DNA from: Limnoglobus roseus
Lineage (GTDB): Bacteria; Planctomycetota; Planctomycetia; Gemmatales; Gemmataceae
Assembly: GCF_008254045.1 (NCBI RefSeq)
Contig: NZ_CP042425.1
Coordinates: forward strand, 7,330,163 to 7,394,162
Direction of reading: 5' to 3'
DNA length: 64,000 bases
Shown here: positions 18,215-28,700 of the stretch, one piece after another
Layout of the letters: every line of letters starts with the position of its first letter
Position numbering within the stretch: the stretch's first letter is position 1
Notes under the pieces: model-generated
What the model saw: only the letters and a program-made list of their open reading frames with translations
Told to the model about the DNA's origin: nothing
Databases searched by the model: none
Made by a program: the position numbers and the translations under genes

Positions 18215-19855
18215 CTACGTCGGGGGTGCTTCCGTCGGTAGATCGAGAACAAACTCCGACCCCTCGCCCAACTGGCTCGTGACCGTCACGTCGCCGCCCA
18301 TGAGCCGGGCGAGGTTCCGGCAGAGGACTAACCCCAAGCCGGTCCCCCCGTAGCGGCGGGAGATCGACGGGTCGGCCTGCACGAACGGCCGGAAGAGGCC
18401 GGCGATCTGCTCCTGTGACATGCCGATGCCGGTGTCGGCGACGGCCACGCGGAGGCGACCATCGACTCGCGTGGCGGTAACGGAGATGCGGCCATCGGCC
18501 GTGAACTTCGCGGCGTTGCCGACGAGGTTGATGACGCACTGCTGGAACCGGGCACCGTCCTGGTAGACCGTGCCGAGGTCCGGCGGAATGGTTACGTCGA
18601 ACGTGTTGCGATGCTTCTCCACAAGCGGCCGGGTCGTCTTACAGACTTCGGACAACGCCGCGGCGGCATCGAAGGCGGCCGGGCTGAGGTGGTACATCCC
18701 GGCTTCGATCCGAGAGAGATCGAGCAGTTCGTTAATCAAGGTGAGCAGGCGTTGGCCCGACGAGCGGATTTGCCCGAGGTCGGCACCGAACTGGTCGAGT
18801 CCGGCTTCGGCGGCCTGTTCGATCAGTTCCTCGGCGAAGCCCAGGATCGCCGTGAGAGGCGTCCGCAGTTCGTGGCTCACCAGGGCCAAAAACTGGCCCT
18901 TGGCTTGGTCCGCGGCCTCGGCCGCCTCCTTGGCGACGAGCAACCGGGCGGACTGGGCCGCCTTCTCGGCCCGGTCGAGGCCGACGCCGATGGTCGTCGC
19001 CAGCAGTTGCGTGGCGTGAGCCTCCAACGGCCCGATCCCGCCGGCGGCGATTCTCTTCCCGATGCCCCGCCCTTCCCGGCTTCCGTACACGACGCCGAGC
19101 ACGGTGCCAGCCGATGACAGGATCGGTGCCGCGACGACCGCGTCCACATGGGTGAGGCTGTCCCGCGGGTTCACGGCGGTGTCGGTCGTCTGGTAGAAGG
19201 TGCGGCGTTCGGCCGCCACTTGGTTCACGATCGTGTGGCTAAACTCTCGATTGGAAGTGGGGTCGAACGACGTGCCCGCCCGCCCGACGACCTCCCAGGT
19301 CGGCCCCTTCGCGAGCAGGATGAGGCCGCGTTCGAGGCCGATCTGTTCGACGACGGCCCTGGCGGCTTGTGCAAACGACTCCGGCGAGCCCGGGGGGGCA
19401 GTCTGCACGGCGATCAGGCTCTCGAACCAACCCGCCAGGCGAACCGGGTCGTTCGTATTCACCCGCAGTCGGCGGTCCGGGTCCAGTCCGCCGGCGGCCG
19501 CGCGAGGGAGAATGGTTTGGAGCGTATCGGTCCCGTCACCAGTGTCGGAGGATTGGATGGTGACCTGCACGGTGCCGAGCGCGATGCGTGCGGGCAGGGG
19601 CAGGTCGACCGAGAGGCCCGAGTTGAGTCCGGCCCCGCCGGCGAGGGCGATTTTCTGCGTCTGACTGAGGTTCAGAACGCGGACGGTTCCGGCCGTGACG
19701 GCGGTGAGCCGGACGTGGTCGCGGGAGACGGTCGGGTCTTTGAGGACGACGCGGGGAACATCAGCCCGGGCCTCCCCCCGGCCGAGTTCGATGGAGGAAC
19801 TCGCGACGTCGCGATCGAGGGTTTCGCCACCAAATTCGATCCGCAGTCGGAACAT
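18215..19855 (-). CDS. FHA-GAF sensor histidine kinase
   Basis: Protein of 546 residues with no membrane helix. It has an N-terminal FHA phosphothreonine-binding domain (about 1-110, with VSRDHVRL) and a GAF-like sensor (about 150-330). A HisKA follows with phospho-acceptor His in [12 protein letters not shown], then a HATPase_c domain with N box ([10 protein letters not shown]), G1 (VADTGIGM) and G2 ([10 protein letters not shown]). It is probably a cytoplasmic kinase that reads both a small ligand and a phosphoprotein. No response regulator is adjacent, so the partner is unknown. An FHA-HK could link Ser/Thr kinase signalling to two-component signalling. Confidence 0.92.
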   Translation of the reverse strand: MFRLRIEFGGETLDRDVASSSIELGRGEARADVPRVVLKDPTVSRDHVRLTAVTAGTVRVLNLSQTQKIALAGGAGLNSGLSVDLPLPARIALGTVQVTIQSSDTGDGTDTLQTILPRAAAGGLDPDRRLRVNTNDPVRLAGWFESLIAVQTAPPGSPESFAQAARAVVEQIGLERGLILLAKGPTWEVVGRAGTSFDPTSNREFSHTIVNQVAAERRTFYQTTDTAVNPRDSLTHVDAVVAAPILSSAGTVLGVVYGSREGRGIGKRIAAGGIGPLEAHATQLLATTIGVGLDRAEKAAQSARLLVAKEAAEAADQAKGQFLALVSHELRTPLTAILGFAEELIEQAAEAGLDQFGADLGQIRSSGQRLLTLINELLDLSRIEAGMYHLSPAAFDAAAALSEVCKTTRPLVEKHRNTFDVTIPPDLGTVYQDGARFQQCVINLVGNAAKFTADGRISVTATRVDGRLRVAVADTGIGMSQEQIAGLFRPFVQADPSISRRYGGTGLGLVLCRNLARLMGGDVTVTSQLGEGSEFVLDLPTEAPPT

Positions 19856-19984
19856 CGGCAGGCCCAGAACGCGAACGACGGCATCGTTGTACGACTTGAA
19901 CCTACAGGCACGAACGGCTCAAATCCAGGCAATTCCGACCAACAAGCCGTTTCGAGGGGTGCGGATTCCGGTGCAGTTGACGCA

Positions 19985-20239
19985 ATGGCCGCGTTCGTAG
20001 CGTCGTTGACCGCCAAGCAGCGAGAGAAGTTGGCCATGACCTCCCACGAGTTCGACGCACTTACGGCATGGGGGCCGAAACGCCAACCGCCCCACGATTG
20101 GGACGGGGTCACGCCGTACCTGCTCCTCGAAGGCCGGATGCAGGTCCGCGGGTGGGAACTGCGAGCCTATCAATTCTCGGACGGCACACGCCTCCTCAAC
20201 AACGAAGACTTGCTGCGCGTGGTCTGGTCCGAGAGGTGA
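19985..20239 (+). CDS. Small hypothetical protein
   Basis: Open frame of 84 residues (MAAFVASLTAKQREKLAMTS onward) with balanced composition and no signal or membrane helix. The same frame stays open far upstream over the kinase gene, so that extension is a shadow. No clear Shine-Dalgarno sequence precedes the ATG. Not recognised; could be a short regulatory protein. Confidence 0.4.
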   Translation: MAAFVASLTAKQREKLAMTSHEFDALTAWGPKRQPPHDWDGVTPYLLLEGRMQVRGWELRAYQFSDGTRLLNNEDLLRVVWSER

Positions 20240-20360
20240 TGCGATGCCCTTCACGCCCCGCAACCGGCCACGGATATAACCGCGTGATTTTTGGTTGACC
20301 GAGCGAACGGTGATGGTTACTGTCCGGGGAGTTGGGCCACCGTCCTCTCCGGGGCATGTC

Positions 20361-20621
20361 ATGAGGATCCTCGCCCGCTTGATCGCCACATCAACGGCCC
20401 TGGCATTCGTTGCCTACGTCGCCGTGACCTACGCCGATTACCGACATTGGCGGGAGGTTGACGAGACAGAAACGGCCCGCGCCGCGGTGATCGATCGGGA
20501 GACAGAATACGCTCACGAGCGGCGGTACGGTCGGGACATGGAGTTAGCACGGCAATGGGAGGCCGCGAAGGGGCAAAGACCAACGAACCGAACCGCGTGG
20601 GTGTCGCTATCCGAGGAATAG
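20361..20621 (+). CDS. Small single-pass membrane protein
   Basis: Frame of 86 residues starting MRILARLIATSTALAFVAYV, a hydrophobic N-terminal helix, then a strongly charged helical tail rich in Arg, Glu and Trp. I start it at the internal ATG because the upstream 22 codons look non-coding. Family not recognised. It lies downstream of another small plus-strand frame and convergent to the M50-like gene. Confidence 0.45.
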   Translation: MRILARLIATSTALAFVAYVAVTYADYRHWREVDETETARAAVIDRETEYAHERRYGRDMELARQWEAAKGQRPTNRTAWVSLSEE

Positions 20622-20827
20622 CAACACGGTCGAAGCAACGGGGCGAACGAAGCAGGGCGACGGGTTTCAGTTACCCGCCGCCCCAGACCGCCCGAGTCTC
20701 CTAACCCAGACGGCTGAATATCAACCTACGCCCGCGGCCCCCGGCGCGAAGCCACGCGGTTACGACTCGAGCGCCACCCGCTTCAACTCGTCGCGGATCT
20801 TGCCGAGTTCTGGCACCTGCTTCCCGT

Positions 20828-21328
20828 TCAGGTCGCGGGCTTGCCGCATGACTGTTTCACTACCGTCGGAGACGGCGCCAGGCACCGAATGCACTGGCGG
20901 CGGAATCCGATGTACCCGAATCCAATGGTGAGCGAGCAATAGGCCGCGATGGTCGCGGGGTGCGTTCCGCTTGCCAACAACTTCGGCGTGTCTAACAAGC
21001 GATCTCCCGTCAGCCATGCGATCGCCAAGTAACTCCCGTTGGCGAGCGGACAGAAGTGGGCAATCAACCAAGCCCATTGGCGGCGAACGACGGCGGCCAT
21101 CACAATCGGGACCATCGCGCCGAGTATCGGACCGCACCACAGTGTAACGAGGGGCTGCGGGTCGGGGTCGAAGATGCTGTAGGGCAATTCCCACGGCAAA
21201 ATCCGGGCCTCCTGAAGTGTTCCACCGCACGCCCACCCGCCGACAATATGCCCTGCCTCGTGGGTGAACGTCATCACGCCCCACGACGCAATGAGGAGCA
21301 AGCCAAACGGAACGTACCGATTGTTCAC
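20828..21328 (-). CDS. Small M50-like membrane metalloprotease
   Basis: Protein of 166 residues, mostly hydrophobic with about four membrane segments. The first contains THEAGH, matching the HExxH zinc site of M50/site-2 proteases, placed in a membrane helix as in that family. The second M50 zinc ligand (usually in an N-P-D-G or LDG-type motif) is not obvious. It is shorter than most site-2 proteases and has no PDZ domain. It may be a minimal intramembrane protease or an inactive relative. Confidence 0.6.
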   Translation of the reverse strand: MNNRYVPFGLLLIASWGVMTFTHEAGHIVGGWACGGTLQEARILPWELPYSIFDPDPQPLVTLWCGPILGAMVPIVMAAVVRRQWAWLIAHFCPLANGSYLAIAWLTGDRLLDTPKLLASGTHPATIAAYCSLTIGFGYIGFRRQCIRCLAPSPTVVKQSCGKPAT

Positions 21329-21522
21329 GTCAGCCCTTTCCGATTGGGGAACCGCTTCGCTTCAGTCTATATCGCCGCCGGGGTAAACTTTCCGGGTTAA
21401 GCACCTCGCCGGCAAACCCACCCGCCCGCAGTGGCACACATTTACCACCACCCTCGACGACCAATAAGCCTCGCGTCCGATCCTGACCATTCCCGGCAAC
21501 CCCGTTCACCGCGAGCCACACC

Positions 21523-21798
21523 ATGAAGCCGACCATCCTGCCCATCGCACCGTTGCCCCTGAACCGCTTGCCCGATCAGCCCTGGCCCGTTGCCGACGCG
21601 GCCAAGTTCTTCAATCTGTCTGTGCGATCGTTGACCCGCGCTGCCGAAGGTCGCACTCGACCACTACCTGCAAACGCTCGACCGGGACTTCGAGAAGGCC
21701 GCGAACGGCGGTGCAGATACCAGTACAAAAGTAGTGCAGAATCTGATGTTGCCGGAAGCCGCCGGGAACGGACAGGATTTGAGAAAATCTCCGAATAG
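21523..21798 (+). pseudogene. Excisionase-like HTH remnant
   Basis: The first 40 residues (PWPVADAAKFFNLSVRSLTR) look like the helix-turn-helix of an excisionase/MerR-type DNA-binding protein. After AAEG the frame turns to Arg/Pro-rich text typical of a shadow, and a different frame becomes coding-like at 21644. This suggests a deletion or frameshift that joined two genes. Confidence 0.45.
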
Positions 21799-21961
21799 CC
21801 CAGGAATTGAGCCGAATCCGCACGTTCCGGCGATTCCTGTCAACCCGGGTCAAGTACGAGAGGGGGACGTTGTACCACTTGAACCGAGGCCGGGGTTCCC
21901 GCGGCACGAAGAATTTCAGAACATGATTGCTTCGATTCGGCGAGCTTGCTACACTTGCTGA
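21644..21961 (+). pseudogene. Possible tyrosine-integrase C-terminal remnant
   Basis: In this frame the sequence reads PKVALDHYLQTLDRDFEKAA and continues NGGADTSTKVVQN. This resembles, from memory, the extreme C terminus of planctomycete tyrosine recombinases (HYLQT..DFxKA..GGA). There is no catalytic domain, so only a tail would remain. It ends 28 bases before tssK and may mark an old integration scar at the island boundary. Confidence 0.35.
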
Positions 21962-21988
21962 AATTCTCGACTTAGCAAGGCGGGGCGA

Positions 21989-23416
21989 ATGACCGTTCGG
22001 TCCGTTCACTGGCACGAAGGGATGTTCTTACATCCCCACCACTTCCAGGCCGCTGGGCGGCACGCCGAGGCGACCATCGCACGGGGCGGCCGGTGGGATT
22101 CGCCCCATAATTGGGGATACCGAACACTCGACCTCGACCTCGACGCCATCGCAAACCATCGGTTCGCCGTGCGCGCCCTCCGGGCTCGACTCCGCGACGG
22201 GACGCAGGTCGATTTCCCAGACGACATCGTCCTTTCTGAACTCGACTTGAAGCCGGCCCTGGAGAACTCGCGGTCGGTGACGATTTTGCTCGCCGTGCCG
22301 GTGGCGCGACCGGGGCGGGCGAACGCTTCGGCCGGGCCGTCCGAGCGGGCACGGTATCAGGTTGAAACGGTGGAGTTGGAAGACGAGAACACCGGCGTCA
22401 ACCCGCTCCCGATCGAGGTGCGGTTGCTGAACGCGCAACTCATGTTCTCGACCAGCCCGCAGGCGGGGTACGAGGTGCTGCCCGTCGCCCGGGTGATGAA
22501 GTCGGCACGGGCCGACGCCCCGCCGCAACTCGATCCGACGTTCATCCCCCCACTCTTGGCGTCCGAGGCGTCGCCGGCCCTGTTGGGAACCATCCTCCGG
22601 GCCGCTTACGACCGGGTCGGGACGAAGATCGAAGTTCTCGGCGGACAAGTGACCGCCCGGAGCCTGTCGTTCGACAGCCGGACCCAGGGCGACTTGCTCA
22701 TCCTGGAACAACTCCGCGAGTTGAACGCTGCCGCTGCCTCACTCAGTGTGCTCGCCTTCACCCCGGCCCTGCACCCGTTCCCAGCTTACGCCGAACTCTG
22801 CCAGATCATCGGCCGGCTGGCGATCTTCGGACCAACCCGCCGCTTGCCGCCGCTACCGAGATACGACCACGACGACCTCGGCGGTTGCTTCTGGCGATTG
22901 AAGCAACTTCTCGACGAACTTCTCGATCTGGTCGTCGAGCCGGCTTATAAGGAGCGGGCGTTCGTCGGGGCCGGGTTGCGGATGCAAGTCGTCCTCGAAC
23001 CGGCGTGGGTCGAATCCGGGTGGTCGCTCTACGTCGGCGTCGAGTGCCCGCTCTCGTCTGACGATTGCGTCCGGCTGCTGTCCCACGGCCAACTCGACAT
23101 GAAACTCGGCAGTTCCGAGCGGGTGGACGCGATCTTCCGCCTCGGACAGGCCGGCCTGAAGTTCGAGTACCGCCCGTCCGCCCCGAAGGTCTTGCCGGAC
23201 CGGCCGGGCCAGACGTACTTCCAGATCGCCAGCGACCCCAATCACCCCGAGTGGCAGAACCTGTTGCGGTCGCTGACGCTCGCCCTGCGGGTCAACGAAC
23301 ACCGCGTCGTCGGCAGCATCCAGGGCGAGCAGGTGCTGACCATCCGCATGGGGGCCGACACCGTGGCCGTGCGGTTCACCCTCTTTGCCGTGCCCCAACC
23401 TGGGAAGTCGTCATGA
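21989..23416 (+). CDS. tssK: T6SS baseplate protein TssK
   Basis: Protein of 475 residues that links the T6SS baseplate to the membrane anchor. The N terminus (RSVHWHEGMFLHPHHFQAAG) is the family signature. The rest follows TssK layout: a shell domain, a trimerising middle and a C-terminal domain for TssL/TssM contact. Length is normal. Its stop overlaps the tssL start (ATGA), so the two are translationally coupled. It opens the T6SS island, right after integrase debris. Confidence 0.95.
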   Translation: MTVRSVHWHEGMFLHPHHFQAAGRHAEATIARGGRWDSPHNWGYRTLDLDLDAIANHRFAVRALRARLRDGTQVDFPDDIVLSELDLKPALENSRSVTILLAVPVARPGRANASAGPSERARYQVETVELEDENTGVNPLPIEVRLLNAQLMFSTSPQAGYEVLPVARVMKSARADAPPQLDPTFIPPLLASEASPALLGTILRAAYDRVGTKIEVLGGQVTARSLSFDSRTQGDLLILEQLRELNAAAASLSVLAFTPALHPFPAYAELCQIIGRLAIFGPTRRLPPLPRYDHDDLGGCFWRLKQLLDELLDLVVEPAYKERAFVGAGLRMQVVLEPAWVESGWSLYVGVECPLSSDDCVRLLSHGQLDMKLGSSERVDAIFRLGQAGLKFEYRPSAPKVLPDRPGQTYFQIASDPNHPEWQNLLRSLTLALRVNEHRVVGSIQGEQVLTIRMGADTVAVRFTLFAVPQPGKSS

Positions 23417-24072
23417 CCCCCGAGTTGTGGGACGTGGTCCGCCGGGTCTTCATCACCGGCCTTCAGTTGAAAGAGCGGCTCGACCGCGGCGAACGGCCGG
23501 CCATCGGCCCCGAACAGGCAGTGCTGCGGAAACTTCTCTTCCCGGGGCCGGCCGCCGAGACGTGGCCCGACTTCGCCGGCGACGCCGTGGACCCGGGCCG
23601 GGCGGGCGGTGGCCCCGCGTTCCTCGGCCTGCGGTATGCCCTCGCCTGCTGGCTCGACGAGTTGTTCATCGTCTACACGTCTTGGGACGCGACCTGGACC
23701 GAGGTCAAACTCGAAGCCGCCCTGTACGGGACTAACGACCGGGCCTGGCGGTTCTGGGAGCAGGCGTCGATCGTCGAAGAACGGCCCGACTCAGCCATAT
23801 TGGGCGTCTTCCTCCAGTGCGTTGCCCTGGGCTTTCGCGGCGACTACCGGAACGCCCCGGATCGCCTCAACCGGTGGGTCGATGGCACGAAGGACCGCGT
23901 CTGCCGGCCGGCGGCCAACTGGCAACCGCCGCCGTACCTGCCGCCGCCGTCCGGTGTCCCTCCGCTCGCCGGGCGGGAGAAACTCCGCCGCATGGCCCTC
24001 GCCGCCGGCTGGGTGCTGTTGCTCACCCTCCCGGTCGTCGCCTATCTCGCCGTCCGCCAGTTCGGCGGGTAA
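23413..24072 (+). CDS. tssL: T6SS membrane protein TssL (DotU family)
   Basis: Protein of 219 residues. The cytoplasmic hook domain (about 1-185) carries DotU-family text (FLGLRYALACWLDELFI and LEAALYG..RAWRFWEQA). A single membrane helix follows near the C terminus (AAGWVLLLTLPVVAYLAVRQ). There is no peptidoglycan-binding extension. The start is the ATG overlapping the tssK stop; the longer open frame upstream is shadow. With TssM it should form the inner-membrane anchor. Confidence 0.92.
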   Translation: MTPELWDVVRRVFITGLQLKERLDRGERPAIGPEQAVLRKLLFPGPAAETWPDFAGDAVDPGRAGGGPAFLGLRYALACWLDELFIVYTSWDATWTEVKLEAALYGTNDRAWRFWEQASIVEERPDSAILGVFLQCVALGFRGDYRNAPDRLNRWVDGTKDRVCRPAANWQPPPYLPPPSGVPPLAGREKLRRMALAAGWVLLLTLPVVAYLAVRQFGG

Positions 24073-24084
24073 GGAGGTCGTCGG

Positions 24085-25746
24085 ATGATGCGCTTCCTCG
24101 CGTTAATCTCGGACATGATCGGCAGTGTCCTCGACATCCCGTACCGGTTCATCCAGACGATCGGCAAATGGCGGGCGCTCAAGGGCGGCGGCGTCAAAAC
24201 CGTCGGCATGTTCGGGCAGGAGGTCAAGGGCCTATCGCCGGTCGCGTCGTTCTTCCGCGGGGCCGGGTTCATCCTCTTCGTCCTGGTCGCGATTGCCGCC
24301 CTCGGCGGGGCGATTTACGGGCTGTGGTGGCTTAACCGGGCCTGGGAACTCGAACGCCAACTCGGCGGGCCGCTACCGTGGGCCCGCCCGTACTGGCTGC
24401 CGGCCCTACTCGTGTTGTTCCTCACGGCCTGCATAGCCGGGTGGTGGCTGTGGTCGCTCGTCGGCCCGCTGCGCGAGCCGACCGACTTCGCGGACATTTA
24501 CACCGCCTGGGTCGAGGGGCGGGCCGCCCTGGAAGCGAACGGCCTGGTGGTGACGGACTTGCCGGTGTACCTGGTGATCGGTCGCCCGGCGTCCGGAGCG
24601 GGTTCGTTCTTCGCCGCCTCGCGAATCGGCTTTCCGGTGGCCGGCGTCCCCGCCCGGGGCGACGCCCCGGTTCAGGTGTACGGCAGTCCGCAGGGCATTT
24701 TCGTCGCCTGCCCGGGGGTGTCGCTGTTATCCCGGTGGGCCGAACTGCTCGCCGCCGACCTACCGCAGACCGCAACGGGAACTTCGCAGACTTTGTTCGA
24801 TGAATCGGCCCCGATGGACGCCGCCGCAGCCCACTCGGTCGCGCCGACCTGGCCGCTCAACCCGCTCCTCCTCGCCGATGAGACCGGCGGGGGCGTCGCG
24901 ACTGCGGCCCCCACGCGGCTGAGAACCGTCCCGGCCCTCCTCCGCGACGGAGTTGCCGCCGATCGCGAGTTGGCCCGCCTGCGATACCTCGGGCGTTTGG
25001 TCGCGCACAACCGCCATCCGTACTGCGGGGTAAACGGGGTCGTGTTACTCGTGCCGTTCGCGAGCCTGGAGAGCGAAGCGGCGACGAACCAAGCAGTGAC
25101 GGCGTGCAAACTCGACCTGAACGCCCTCCGTGAAGGGCTGAAAATCGAGTGCCCGATCCTCGGCGTCGTGTGCGACCTGGAACAAGCCGACGGGGCCGCA
25201 GCCTTTCTGCGAGCCGTCGGCGACGACCGCAAGGACCGCCTGCTCGGTCAGCCATTCCCTCTAGCCGCCGACGTGCCCACCGAGCGGCTGAACGCAGCCC
25301 TGCTCTCGACCGTCCACTGGTCCGGCGACGGGCTGGACCGAATCGTGCTGCGCGCGATCAAGGTCGGCGACACGGGTTCGGAGGGCGAGGCGCTCGTGTA
25401 CAACGGCGGTCTCTGCCGGTTCGCCGCCGCGGTGCGACAGCGGGAATCGGCGATGGGGGAAGTCTTTTCCGCCGCGGCGACCGGCCCAGACGGCCGCCCC
25501 GCCCGGTTCGGCGGGTGTTTTCTCGCGGCAACCGGCCCCGACCCGGCCCGCGATCAGGCGTTCGTCGGCGGCCTCTTCCGGCTCCTCGCAGAACAGCAAA
25601 ACTACGTCACCTGGACCGCCGCCGCCAAGTCCGAGGACGCCGCGTACCGGGGTTGGACGGCCGTCGGCTACCTGACCCTCTTTGCCTTCATCGTGGCCGT
25701 CGCCGTGGCCCTCGTTCTACACATCCGCGAATCTCTTGGGGGCTGA
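24085..25746 (+). CDS. tssM: Short TssM/IcmF-like membrane protein
   Basis: Protein of 553 residues, about half the usual TssM. It has two N-terminal membrane helices (about 57-85 and 98-125). A cytoplasmic IcmF GTPase-like domain follows (VYLVIGRPASGAGSFF where a P-loop should be, and NGVVLLVPFASL where TssM has its Walker B-like strand). A third membrane helix lies at the very end (about 522-545). The P-loop Lys is replaced, so nucleotide binding is doubtful. The large periplasmic TssM part is missing. A strong AAGGAGGT lies before the ATG, 12 bases after tssL. The identity rests on position and these motifs. Confidence 0.75.
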   Translation: MMRFLALISDMIGSVLDIPYRFIQTIGKWRALKGGGVKTVGMFGQEVKGLSPVASFFRGAGFILFVLVAIAALGGAIYGLWWLNRAWELERQLGGPLPWARPYWLPALLVLFLTACIAGWWLWSLVGPLREPTDFADIYTAWVEGRAALEANGLVVTDLPVYLVIGRPASGAGSFFAASRIGFPVAGVPARGDAPVQVYGSPQGIFVACPGVSLLSRWAELLAADLPQTATGTSQTLFDESAPMDAAAAHSVAPTWPLNPLLLADETGGGVATAAPTRLRTVPALLRDGVAADRELARLRYLGRLVAHNRHPYCGVNGVVLLVPFASLESEAATNQAVTACKLDLNALREGLKIECPILGVVCDLEQADGAAAFLRAVGDDRKDRLLGQPFPLAADVPTERLNAALLSTVHWSGDGLDRIVLRAIKVGDTGSEGEALVYNGGLCRFAAAVRQRESAMGEVFSAAATGPDGRPARFGGCFLAATGPDPARDQAFVGGLFRLLAEQQNYVTWTAAAKSEDAAYRGWTAVGYLTLFAFIVAVAVALVLHIRESLGG

Positions 25747-25752
25747 CCGCGC

Positions 25753-28700
25753 TCACTTGATGTACAACTCGACCCGCACGGCGACCGTGCCGCCAGGCGG
25801 GAGCTTCGCCGGGGCCGAGCCAACCTTTTCCGCCGCCGACGCCCGCCGCGACGACTTGACCGCGTACGTGCCCGGCGGGACGCCCTCGAACTTGAACTTG
25901 CCGCCCTCACTCGTCTTGGCCTGCTTCACGACGCCGCCCTTCTCGTCCGTCAGCATGACGTCCAGGTTCGCTTGCGGCGCGTCCCCCATGACGACCACGC
26001 CCGTGATCGTTCCCGGCTCGCTCTTCACCGGGTCGAAATCGACGAGTTCGACCGTCCCGTTGGCGTAGGCATCAACGCCCGTGCCGGAGACGAACCGCAC
26101 GCTCACGTCCTGCGACCCGGCCTTGTCCTTCGGCAGCGTCAGTTCGGCCGACCACGTGGTGCGGTCCGCGTTGAGAGCAACGCCCGCGATCGGCGTGGCC
26201 CCGGCCGGCGGCTTCCCTTCGACGGACTTGCCGAGGAAGAATTGAACCTGCTTGATCCCGGCGACCTCGGCCGTTCCGCTCGCCCGGACGGTGAGCTTCG
26301 TGCCGAGTTTCGCCCGCTTGGGCAGGTCGAGGATGGTGACGTTTTGCGGCGCACGGTCGTCGAGGACGAGCGGAAGGACGGCCGTGGCGATTTCGTCGCC
26401 GGTCGGCGTCAGCATTCGCGCCCGCACAACCCGCCGACCGCGAACCTGCTCGGCGTCAAACTCGACGACCCAATCGCGCACGTCGGCGTCGAACTGCAAA
26501 CCGCCATCGCTGGCCGAGGCGAAACCGATCCGGGTGCGGCGGGCCGTCGGGTACCGCAAGACGGAGTCCGCTTCCACGCCGGCGACGGTCAGCCGCCCGA
26601 GCGACACTTCGAGCGTCGCGTCCGGCGGCGGGTGGTCGACGGCGGCCACCACCGGCAGCCGCGGCCCGCGCGGTCCAGTCGGGGGAAGGAGTGTCAGGTC
26701 GGGCGTTTCCAGCCGCCGGAGCGTGAGCGTTGGACCAGTCGGCGGGGCCGCGGGGCCGCGGAAGGTGTACACCCGGGGTACGCCGTCGATGTCGATGAAG
26801 CAACGGTACTCGCCGTCGGCGGGGGCCGGGGCAATGTCGGCGAAGAGCCGCACCGCACCGCCCTCACGCAGTTCGCCGCGGAGGGTTCCCGCGGGGGCCG
26901 GTCCCGACCGGTCGGGGAATCGCATCTCGACCCGGGCCGGCGGGCCGAAGTCGTCGCCGCCCTTCAGGCGGATTTCGAGCCGGCACTTCCCCTCGGTCGT
27001 GGGAGCCGGGGGCAGAAGTTCTGCCGCTTCCAGAATCGCGTACCCCGCCGGGTCGCGAATGTCCGGCCGGACACTGCGGCGGAGGATCTCACGGCCCGCT
27101 TCCACGACCCGCACCTCCAAGGGTCCGCTCAACTCGGGCAGGGTGGTCGCCGGGGGAACCGTCGCGGCCGTTGCCGGCGGTGAGGGAATCGGAGGTGCCA
27201 GCGATGGCGTCGCCACCGGGAATCGCACCGGCTCGACGCCGCCCGGCGGGATCACCAGGGATTGCTTCAACGCAGTGGCCCCGGCCGTCAGTTCGACGGT
27301 CAGCGTGCGCGGCTTATCGCCCGGGTTACGCACGAACAGGTAGCTCGTCGATTTCGACCCGCCGGGGCGAACCGCCGGCCGGTCCGTGGGCCGCACCACG
27401 TTGGACGGGTCGCGGCTGAACAGCAAGTCGAGTCGGCCCCGGACCGCGTCGAGCGACACCGGCACGCGGGCGAACGTCGGCCGCCCGTCAGTCGTGGTTT
27501 CGGCGAGGAACCCGGCCGGCGGGGCGGCCGTGGCCGATCCCCCCTTCAAGGCGAGTCGGACCGGCGTCCCGCCCGGCTCGCGCGGTGCAGCTTCGGCGGA
27601 AAACCAATCGTTCGGCGTGACAACAACCCGCACGTCCGTCGGCGGATCGACCCGGACGAGTCGCACGGCAGACGGGGTGGACTCCGAAAGGTCGCCACCC
27701 GTCACGCTCACCCGCGGTAACGCCACGGGCGGAATGCCGGCCGGTCGGGTCGCGGCGGCGGCCCCGATGAAGAACGGACCGCCGGATGAGGAAGCGTGGT
27801 CGTACCACCCCGCGAGCCACGTTCGCAGGGCTGTTTCGTCCCGCGCCTCGATTCGCAGAACCGGAGTAAGTGCGTCCGTAGTCGGAATGGAAGGGCGGGC
27901 CGCCGTCCGTTGCCAAAGGTCGAGTTGGCCGTCGGGCCGATTGGCGGGAACCGTGCCGGTCGCCCGGAACAACTCCCGGGCGAGGCTCCCGCGGCCGGCA
28001 GGTGTGCGTTCGATGCCGACGGGAAGCGGTTGGCCGGCGGTGTCGGCGAGTGTGGCCAGCGCCGCGACGGCTCGCTCGGACCGGCTCCGTTCGGCCCGCT
28101 CATCGGCTTCTTGACCGGCGGTATCCTCGGCCGGCCGGCCGACGGTGGTCGGTTGCCCGTCGACCGCATCGGCGTCGAGTACGCCGCGGGTCAGGCGGGC
28201 GACAAGTGGGGCACGGGCGGCCGCCACTTCTACGCGGAGATCCGCAGCGAGGGCATCCGTGGTCAAAAGGCTTTCGAGTGCTCGCACCACGATCGGACCG
28301 GCGTCCGGTTTCTTCGCCCGGGCCACCAGCTCTTTGACGGCCTCGGTCTGGAAGGGGGACGCCGCGTCGGCGAGCCTCAGTTTCAGTCGCTGCGTGGCCC
28401 GTTCGAGGGTGTCAGTCGCACGAGCCAAGTCGTCGCTCGACGTGCCCCCAAGCCTCTCGCGGGCCGTGAGGGTGGCCTTGAGAGAGGCGACAGCCGTCTG
28501 CCACTGCTCGGTGGATTCCGGCTCGCCCGCGAACCGCGACGCGGTTGGCGTCAAGAAGGTCAGTGCGCGCACGATCACGGCGTCCGCTGCGGTCGCAGCC
28601 GTCTGTGCGCGGCCGATAACGGCGTAATGGGTGTCGGCCTGCGCGAGCAGACCCTCGGCCGTCGCCGGCGGAACGTACCCGTTCGCCAGCAACAGTTCTT

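Noticed and set aside
19148-19984. Upstream extension of the small plus-strand frame ending at 20239.
   Set aside because: It runs antisense through the kinase gene and has non-protein-like composition, so only the part after 19985 was kept.
20760-20849. A 29-residue minus-strand frame (MRQARDLNGKQVPELGKIRD onward) overlapping the M50-like gene end.
   Set aside because: It reads like real protein text but has no ribosome-binding site and overlaps another gene; too short to support without homologues.
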